Source of the DNA: Lachnospiraceae bacterium UBA4316 | Lineage (GTDB): Bacteria; Bacillota; Clostridia; Lachnospirales; Lachnospiraceae | Length of the DNA: 10,949 bases | Direction of reading: 5' to 3' | Assembly (NCBI GenBank): GCA_002394535.1 | Contig: DGUG01000063.1 | Span: 1 to 10,949, forward strand | Shown: positions 7,268 through 10,949 of the stretch, in pieces | Layout: each line of letters starts with the position of its first letter | How positions within the stretch are numbered: the first letter of the stretch is position 1 | Made by a program: the position numbers and the translations under genes | Notes under the pieces: model-generated | The model's input: only the letters and a program-made list of their open reading frames with translations | What the model was told of the DNA's origin: nothing | Databases searched by the model: none

Positions 7268-7714
7268 TTAGCACTCCTCAACTTTAACTTTGAGATTTAC
7301 TGTAACCTGCGGATGAAGTTTAACGGGAACATCAAATGTTCCGAATGACTTGATCGCCTCGGGAAGAGAAATCTTCTTTTTGTCTATATCAATATCAAAC
7401 TGTGATTTTGCTTCCTGTGCTATTTCTTTGCTCGAAACGCTTCCGAAGGTTTTACCGCCTTCACCGGCTTTGAGTTTAACAACTACGGTTTTTGTTTCGA
7501 TCTGTCTGCCGAACTCTTGCGCGGCAGCCAGATTCTCGGCGGCAACTTTTTCATCATTGGCCTTCTTAAGTTTAAGATCGTTTAGATTTTTGGAATCTGC
7601 CGGTATTCCGAGTTTCTTTTTAAAAATAAAGTTTTTGGCATATCCGTCGGATACTTCTACGACATCTCCGCTTTTTCCGACTGATTTAACATCCTGTAAT
7701 AATATGACTTTCAT
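7268..7714 (-). CDS. rplI: Large ribosomal subunit protein bL9
   Basis: Elongated protein of the 50S subunit that binds 23S rRNA near the L1 stalk. The 148-residue length is canonical. The N-terminal rRNA-binding domain is clear (MKVILLQDVKSVGKSGDVVE, then DGYAKNFIFKKKLG, residues 1-37). A long charged connecting helix follows (about 42-74), then the C-terminal domain with KTFGSVSSKEIA (88-99) and the closing beta segment VNLKVKVEE. The ATG overlaps the gdpP TGA (ATGA) but also has a strong AAGGAG site seven bases upstream, so it can be translated more than its neighbour. The gdpP-rplI-dnaB order is the same as yybT-rplI-dnaC in Bacillus. Confidence 0.97.
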   Translation of the reverse strand: MKVILLQDVKSVGKSGDVVEVSDGYAKNFIFKKKLGIPADSKNLNDLKLKKANDEKVAAENLAAAQEFGRQIETKTVVVKLKAGEGGKTFGSVSSKEIAQEAKSQFDIDIDKKKISLPEAIKSFGTFDVPVKLHPQVTVNLKVKVEEC

Positions 7715-9765
7715 TGAAGTTCTCCTTTTTCTTTCATCTCCTGAAGCACAGCTATAAGAGACTTCTTTGCTTCTTCAACCGTAACGTCCTTTATCTGGGT
7801 ACCGGCTACATTCATATGGCCGCCTCCCCCGAGTTTTTCCATAATGACCTGAACATTAATATCATCGATCGACCTGGCACTTATAAACACCTCGTCATCA
7901 TGAAGTGTAAGCACAAAGGATGCCCTTATACCATTGATATTCAAAAGTTCATTTGCGGCTTCGGCTCCGATAATAGTCGGACTGTCAACAACCGTATCCG
8001 GTGTTACGGCGATGGCAAACGCCCTATCGTATATCTCGGCATTGCTGACTATTTCGGCCCTTGCTTTATACGTGCCGACATCATCCCTGAACATTTTACG
8101 GACTCTGGTAACATCCGCACCGTTTCTTCGCAGATATGCCGCTGCTTCGAATGTTCTGACACCGGTCTTGGTAACAAAATTGTTGGTGTCAACTACCATT
8201 CCCGCATACAGACAATCTGCCTCATCTGCCATAAGCTTAACTCTGTCACTGATATACTGCAAAACCTCAGATACCATTTCCGATGCACTTGATGCATAGG
8301 GCTCGATATAGGAAAGAGTGGCATTTTCTATCTTCTCTGCACCCTGCCTGTGGTGATCGAGTACAACTATAGTATTGCACAGCTCCAATAGCTCCGGGCA
8401 GCCCGTAAAACTCGGGCGGTTAACATCCACAACAACAAGAGTACATTCTGTATTGGCTGCTATCTCTATGGCTCCTTCTCTTGATACGAATACGCTTTCA
8501 TCATGAGCACCGTCATGTATCATCATATCAAGCATGGGACGTATGGATGTAGTTACCTCATCTACAACTATATTTACCTTCTTGTTAAACGTCTTGGCAA
8601 CACGATAAATTCCGATTGAGGACCCGAATGCATCGACATCAAGGATCTTGTGCCCCATGATGATGATATTATCGCTGCTTTCTATGATCTCACGCAGAGC
8701 ATGGGCTTTGACTCTGGCTTTAACTCTCGTATTCTTGCCTGTTACCTCGCGTCTTCCGCCGTAGTAACTGATCTCATCTTCCGTTTTAATGATTGCCTGG
8801 TCTCCGCCTCTTCCAAGCGCCAGATCTATGGCAGTTCTGGCATATTCATAATTCTGGTCAAAGGAATCACTGCCGGCTCCGAACCCGATGGATAGTGTAA
8901 ACGATACTTCATTGCCGATATTTGCATTCTTGACTTCTTCCAGTATTCCGAACCGGCTTTCAACTATATTATCCAGTTCCTTTTTTTTCATTACTACCAG
9001 GAACTTATCCTTCTCAAGCTTTTTGACAATTGCATCCACTTTGGAGAAATACTTATTAATCTGCCTCTCGATAAGTGCAACTACAAGCGAACGTCTTGCC
9101 TCATCAACGCTTTCGAGCGCCTCATCGTAATTGTCCATATATATAAGACCGCACACCATCTTCTGCTCTTCCACCTGACGTGCAAGTGCATTTACTTCGG
9201 TAACATCAAACATATAAAGAGCAATCAGGAAACTGTCATAATCGACGGTCTCCACAGCATCGGACGCTTCCATAAGCGCAGACATTGATACCTTATTCAT
9301 GCTTGCGCGAAAATCATGTCCGTCAACCGAAACGACACTTTCGGTCTCATGTTCCATCCTGGGGAGTTTTTCCTTTGTGATCTCCGGAATCAGATTTGTA
9401 ATATTCTTGCTGTATTTTTTTGTGATATTCATTGTCTGCTCGAAAGCATCGTTAGTCCATATGACTTTACCCGTCTCATCAAGCAGTGCATACGGAATCT
9501 CCAGGTCACGAAGGAGCTGCTTCTGAACCTGTCCGTATTGTGTGGCAAATGATATAAGATCACGTACAACCCGGCCCCTGTCACGGAAATACAAAAAATA
9601 TGCAACCGACGCATATACAACGAAGAAAACGGTTGCAAAGACACCCGCTCTTATATTCACGAAATACATTCCTATCGCGAATACGGCGACAAATAATGTC
9701 ATCCATACGGGCCACAGTATATATGTTCGAATCTGACCTTTAAATCTTATCTTGTTACTGCTCAT
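7711..9765 (-). CDS. gdpP: Membrane-bound cyclic-di-AMP phosphodiesterase GdpP
   Basis: Degrades c-di-AMP, the nucleotide that controls potassium, osmolyte and cell wall balance in Firmicutes. The 684 residues have the full GdpP layout: two membrane helices (about 14-35 and 40-60), a PAS-like sensor (about 85-195), a degenerate GGDEF domain (about 200-330, with EKDKF at 251-255 where an active GGDEF would sit) and a DHH/DHHA1 phosphodiesterase module (about 365-675). Metal ligands are intact: H372, D376 and D378 in GHKILDVDAFG, D447, D470-H471-H472 in LDHHRQG, and D526 in VVDTNNF. GGGGHMNVAG (646-655) marks DHHA1. The ATG has only a weak ribosome binding site (AAGTGAAG), suggesting low expression. 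It is the first gene of the operon, after a terminator and a promoter. Confidence 0.96.
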   Translation of the reverse strand: MSSNKIRFKGQIRTYILWPVWMTLFVAVFAIGMYFVNIRAGVFATVFFVVYASVAYFLYFRDRGRVVRDLISFATQYGQVQKQLLRDLEIPYALLDETGKVIWTNDAFEQTMNITKKYSKNITNLIPEITKEKLPRMEHETESVVSVDGHDFRASMNKVSMSALMEASDAVETVDYDSFLIALYMFDVTEVNALARQVEEQKMVCGLIYMDNYDEALESVDEARRSLVVALIERQINKYFSKVDAIVKKLEKDKFLVVMKKKELDNIVESRFGILEEVKNANIGNEVSFTLSIGFGAGSDSFDQNYEYARTAIDLALGRGGDQAIIKTEDEISYYGGRREVTGKNTRVKARVKAHALREIIESSDNIIIMGHKILDVDAFGSSIGIYRVAKTFNKKVNIVVDEVTTSIRPMLDMMIHDGAHDESVFVSREGAIEIAANTECTLVVVDVNRPSFTGCPELLELCNTIVVLDHHRQGAEKIENATLSYIEPYASSASEMVSEVLQYISDRVKLMADEADCLYAGMVVDTNNFVTKTGVRTFEAAAYLRRNGADVTRVRKMFRDDVGTYKARAEIVSNAEIYDRAFAIAVTPDTVVDSPTIIGAEAANELLNINGIRASFVLTLHDDEVFISARSIDDINVQVIMEKLGGGGHMNVAGTQIKDVTVEEAKKSLIAVLQEMKEKGELQ

Positions 9766-9805
9766 AAATCTTCACTTAATGTAACAATTGGTGCAATCGT
9801 GAAAT

Positions 9806-9834
9806 ATTATACCCCATATGTCAAAAAAAGAAAA
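9806..9834 (-). promoter_or_regulatory. Probable gdpP operon promoter
   Basis: A perfect -10 TATAAT lies at 9811-9806 on the minus strand. Seventeen bases upstream is TTTTCT (9834-9829), only three of six -35 bases and part of the terminator T-tract. A perfect TTGACA at 9824-9819 is too close (seven bases) to serve this -10, and its own correctly spaced -10 would be the poor CACGAT. Some promoter is expected here because a terminator precedes it; which elements are used is uncertain. The leader to gdpP would be about 35 bases. Confidence 0.4.
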
Positions 9835-9860
9835 TGCCGACTGTAAACAGCCGGCATTTT
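9823..9860 (-). terminator. Intrinsic terminator after the ferredoxin gene
   Basis: On the minus strand, 9860-9831 folds into a 13-base-pair stem (AAAATGCCGGCTG with CAGTCGGCATTTT, one G-U pair) around the four-base loop TTTA. It is followed directly by a T-rich tract at 9834-9823. The G-U pair reads as an A-C mismatch on the plus strand, so the hairpin is best formed by minus-strand RNA. This is a classical Rho-independent terminator for the ferredoxin transcript and separates it from gdpP. Confidence 0.9.
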
Positions 9861-9865
9861 CTATA

Positions 9866-9891
9866 TCGCGGTCCCCCCTATCAGCCTTCTT
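9866..9891 (-). repeat. 26-bp direct repeat, copy 2 (downstream of the ferredoxin)
   Basis: Identical over 26 bases to 9961-9986, with a spacing of exactly 95 bases. On the minus strand it begins AAGAAGGCTGATAGGGGGG and ends ACCGCGA. This copy repeats the last ferredoxin codons and stop (reading -EG-stop) and lies directly before the terminator. The flanking bases differ from those of copy 1. Confidence 0.95.
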
Positions 9892-9911
9892 TAAGGAGTG
9901 TCGCCCATTCA

Positions 9912-9928
9912 AATCGCCTTCGGCGATT
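9912..9928 (-). repeat. Hairpin AATCGCC-GAA-GGCGATT between the direct repeats
   Basis: A perfect seven-base-pair inverted repeat with a three-base loop (GAA on the minus strand). It has no T-run and is followed by more structured, G-rich sequence, so it is not a terminator by itself. It shares the GAA loop and C-G closing pair with the hairpin at 9955-9967. Confidence 0.7.
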
Positions 9929-9954
9929 GGGGCTCCACGTGCAGACAGGGTCCC

Positions 9955-9967
9955 ACCGCTTCGCGGT
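9955..9967 (-). repeat. Hairpin ACCGC-GAA-GCGGT just past the ferredoxin stop
   Basis: A perfect five-base-pair, GC-rich inverted repeat with the loop GAA on the minus strand. It partly overlaps copy 1 of the 26-bp repeat; copy 2 has only the left arm (ACCGCGA), so the hairpin spans the end of the repeat. It could protect the 3' end of the ferredoxin mRNA, or be part of a small dispersed element. Confidence 0.65.
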
Positions 9968-9986
9968 CCCCCCTATCAGCCTTCTT
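9961..9986 (-). repeat. 26-bp direct repeat, copy 1 (overlaps the ferredoxin stop)
   Basis: Identical to 9866-9891. On the minus strand it covers the last codons of the ferredoxin (-EG), the TGA at 9978-9976, an immediately following in-frame TAG, and a run of six Gs. Because it contains coding sequence, this copy may be the original and 9866-9891 the duplicate, or the repeat may mark the boundaries of an inserted 95-bp unit. Confidence 0.95.
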
Positions 9987-10146
9987 CAATAGCGCCTACG
10001 GGGCACTGTGCTGCGCATGCTCCACAGCTTACGCACTTATCCGCATCAATTTCATACTTACCGTCTCCTTCGGAGATAGCACCTACAGGACACTGTCCTG
10101 CACATGCTCCGCATGAAATACAGCCGTCTTTGATAACAAATGCCAT
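9976..10146 (-). CDS. Clostridial-type 2[4Fe-4S] ferredoxin
   Basis: Small soluble electron carrier of 56 residues with two copies of CxxCxxCxxxCP: C9, C12, C15, C19 and C38, C41, C44, C48. By family rule, three cysteines of one motif and the last of the other bind each cluster. Low-potential ferredoxins of this kind serve pyruvate:ferredoxin oxidoreductase, hydrogenase and Rnf in anaerobes. The open frame runs back to an ATG at 10179, but an ideal AGGAGG sits eight bases before the ATG at 10146, giving MAFVIKDGCISCG, the usual start. It has its own promoter and terminator and no partner oxidoreductase nearby, so it is probably a general-purpose, well-expressed ferredoxin. Tandem stops TGA-TAG end it. 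Confidence 0.97.
   Translation of the reverse strand: MAFVIKDGCISCGACAGQCPVGAISEGDGKYEIDADKCVSCGACAAQCPVGAIEEG
9991..10023 (-). repeat. Internal half-repeat of the ferredoxin gene (second half)
   Basis: This 33-base stretch matches 10078-10110 at 28 positions, in the same frame and 87 bases (29 codons) apart. It codes for the GACAxQCPVGAI part of the second cluster motif. It is the DNA-level trace of the ancient duplication known for clostridial ferredoxins. The five differences all fall in G or A/C alternatives that keep the protein pattern, so conservation or local gene conversion could both explain it. Confidence 0.8.
10078..10110 (-). repeat. Internal half-repeat of the ferredoxin gene (first half)
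   Basis: Partner of 9991-10023 with 28 of 33 bases identical. It codes for the GACAGQCPVGAI segment of the first cluster motif. The high nucleotide identity between the halves contrasts with their less similar flanking codons. Confidence 0.8.
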
Positions 10147-10207
10147 GACAAATACCTCCTTTACTGTTTTCCTTTTCAACTATCACAAATATGTTTATCC
10201 GACGAAC

Positions 10208-10236
10208 ATTTTACATCAAAAGCCGCCGAAACTCAA
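10208..10236 (-). promoter_or_regulatory. Ferredoxin promoter
   Basis: Minus-strand -35 TTGAGT (10236-10231, four of six), a 17-base spacer and -10 TAAAAT (10213-10208, five of six). Transcription would start near 10201, giving a leader of about 55 bases with the AGGAGG at its end. It starts six bases after the chemotaxis gene's stop codon. I see no terminator hairpin between the two genes, so some read-through from the chemotaxis gene is possible. Confidence 0.55.
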
Positions 10237-10241
10237 TATTA

Positions 10242-10949
10242 TCATCCAAAGTAACTGATGATCTCCTCAAGCTCCTTGGCAAGACCCTGAAGCTCGTTTG
10301 CAGACTGGGTTATAACCGTAAATGTAGCATTGAGCTCCTGCATTGACGCGTTTGTCTCCTGTGTCGAAGCGGCATTTTCTTCCGAGATAGCGGACAGATC
10401 GCTTACTATTCCCACAAGTGTATCCTTGGCTCCTGTAAGTCCTTCGATCTTCTCTGCTATAGCCTGTGCACTCTCTGCAACATTCTCGACGCCGCTCGCC
10501 ATTGATTCCATGTTGCTTCTTGTAGTTCTCATCTGCTCAGTCTGGCTCTCAAAGCTCTCATTGAGCTTTGCCATAACATCAACAGATTCCGCAGCATCGT
10601 GGAGAAGCTTCTCTACAATATGACCGATCTCCTGCGCGCTCTGGTTGGACTGCTCGGCAAGCTGGGCAATCTCTCCTGCAACAACCGCAAATCCACGGCC
10701 TGCCTCACCTGCTCTTGCAGCCTCTATTGATGCGTTAAGTGACAGCAGATTGGTCTGGCTGGCAATTGACGTAATAGCATTAACAAATTCATGGATACCG
10801 TTTGCGGATTCATTGGTGGAACGGATTGTATCATCAATATTCTTAACAGATCCGCGAAGTTCACGGGTCTGCTCAACAAGCTTTTCGAGAGCATCCATCG
10901 CCTCATTGCACGTAGCTTTCATTTCTCCTGCAAATGTATCAAGCTGCTC
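10242..10949 (-). CDS. Methyl-accepting chemotaxis protein, C-terminal signalling part (partial)
   Basis: The 235 visible residues are the end of a chemoreceptor; the N-terminus, including any sensor or membrane part, lies beyond the right edge. The reading frame is open to the last base of the window, so the internal ATG at 10922 is not the start. The conserved hairpin tip that binds CheA and CheW is clear: [20 protein letters not shown], then [20 protein letters not shown] (about visible residues 62-101). Long heptad-type helices with Ala/Ser/Glu/Gln-rich methylation-like stretches follow, e.g. around [20 protein letters not shown]. The protein ends in EEIISYFG, without the NWETF-like CheR-docking tail. 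The stimulus cannot be told from this part. Confidence 0.95.
   Translation of the reverse strand, partial: EQLDTFAGEMKATCNEAMDALEKLVEQTRELRGSVKNIDDTIRSTNESANGIHEFVNAITSIASQTNLLSLNASIEAARAGEAGRGFAVVAGEIAQLAEQSNQSAQEIGHIVEKLLHDAAESVDVMAKLNESFESQTEQMRTTRSNMESMASGVENVAESAQAIAEKIEGLTGAKDTLVGIVSDLSAISEENAASTQETNASMQELNATFTVITQSANELQGLAKELEEIISYFG

Noticed and set aside
5931..7274. Intein or frameshift in dnaB
   Set aside because: DnaB is a common intein site, but Walker A, Walker B and the DNA-binding motifs follow at normal spacing in one uninterrupted frame.
7350..7757. A 135-residue plus-strand frame opposite rplI
   Set aside because: It is an antisense shadow: rplI is a complete, well-conserved gene with its own ribosome binding site, and the plus-strand product has no recognisable pattern.
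7714..8292. A 192-residue plus-strand frame opposite the end of gdpP
   Set aside because: It is antisense to the conserved DHH/DHHA1 domain, whose motifs and length are intact. The plus-strand product shows no family signature.
9819..9824. Perfect TTGACA on the minus strand as the -35 of gdpP
   Set aside because: It lies only seven bases from the perfect TATAAT, and at the correct 17-base spacing the -10 would be the poor CACGAT. It probably arises where the terminator T-tract ends.
9866..9986. Beginning of a CRISPR array
   Set aside because: There are only two copies, the 69-base interval is too long for a typical spacer, one copy is coding sequence, and no cas gene is present.
10147..10207. 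Possible riboswitch in the ferredoxin leader
   Set aside because: The leader is about 55 bases, A-rich and without convincing stems, too short and unstructured for a known riboswitch.
9818..10258. A 146-residue plus-strand open frame with cysteine-rich and proline-rich repeats
   Set aside because: It is antisense to the ferredoxin gene and the repeat patch. The apparent repeats mirror the duplicated ferredoxin motifs and the 26-bp repeat, and no ribosome binding site supports it.

Overview
The window looks like chromosomal core sequence from a Gram-positive anaerobe of the class Clostridia, most likely a Lachnospiraceae relative. This is inferred from gene content and order, the moderate G+C content, strong AGGAGG-type ribosome binding sites and a clostridial 2[4Fe-4S] ferredoxin. 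Every supported gene is on the minus strand, so transcription runs from high to low coordinates.

Read in transcription order (right to left), the window opens with the C-terminal signalling part of a methyl-accepting chemotaxis protein, cut by the right edge. Next is a 56-residue ferredoxin with its own promoter. Its 3' end sits in an odd 120-bp patch: a perfect 26-bp direct repeat that contains the ferredoxin stop codon, two small GAA-loop hairpins, then a strong intrinsic terminator. A new promoter follows and starts a tightly packed unit: gdpP (c-di-AMP phosphodiesterase), rplI (ribosomal protein bL9), dnaB (replicative helicase), a DUF402 protein, sua5 (tRNA t6A synthesis), rpiB (ribose-5-phosphate isomerase B), upp (uracil salvage), a dCMP-deaminase-family gene and a secreted coiled-coil cell wall hydrolase. 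Several junctions overlap by 1 to 4 bases (ATGA or TAATG), which suggests translational coupling. gdpP-rplI-dnaB and sua5-rpiB-upp-atp are both familiar Firmicutes gene orders; here they are joined through the DUF402 gene.

After the hydrolase there is a 14-bp perfect palindrome and a good sigma-A-type promoter that starts the F-type ATP synthase operon: an AtpZ-like protein, an AtpI-like protein and atpB (subunit a). At the left edge an AT-rich leader with a perfect AGGAGG announces the next gene, very probably atpE, outside the window.

No CRISPR array, transposase, phage gene, tRNA, rRNA or recognisable defence system is visible. The window is mostly ordinary housekeeping DNA. The least explained parts are the repeat and hairpin patch after the ferredoxin, the palindrome in front of the atp promoter, the PcsB-like/SleB-like hybrid hydrolase, and the DUF402 protein inside the operon. 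Start codons were moved from the longest open frame for dnaB, the ferredoxin and the AtpZ-like gene because the ribosome binding site or promoter position requires it.
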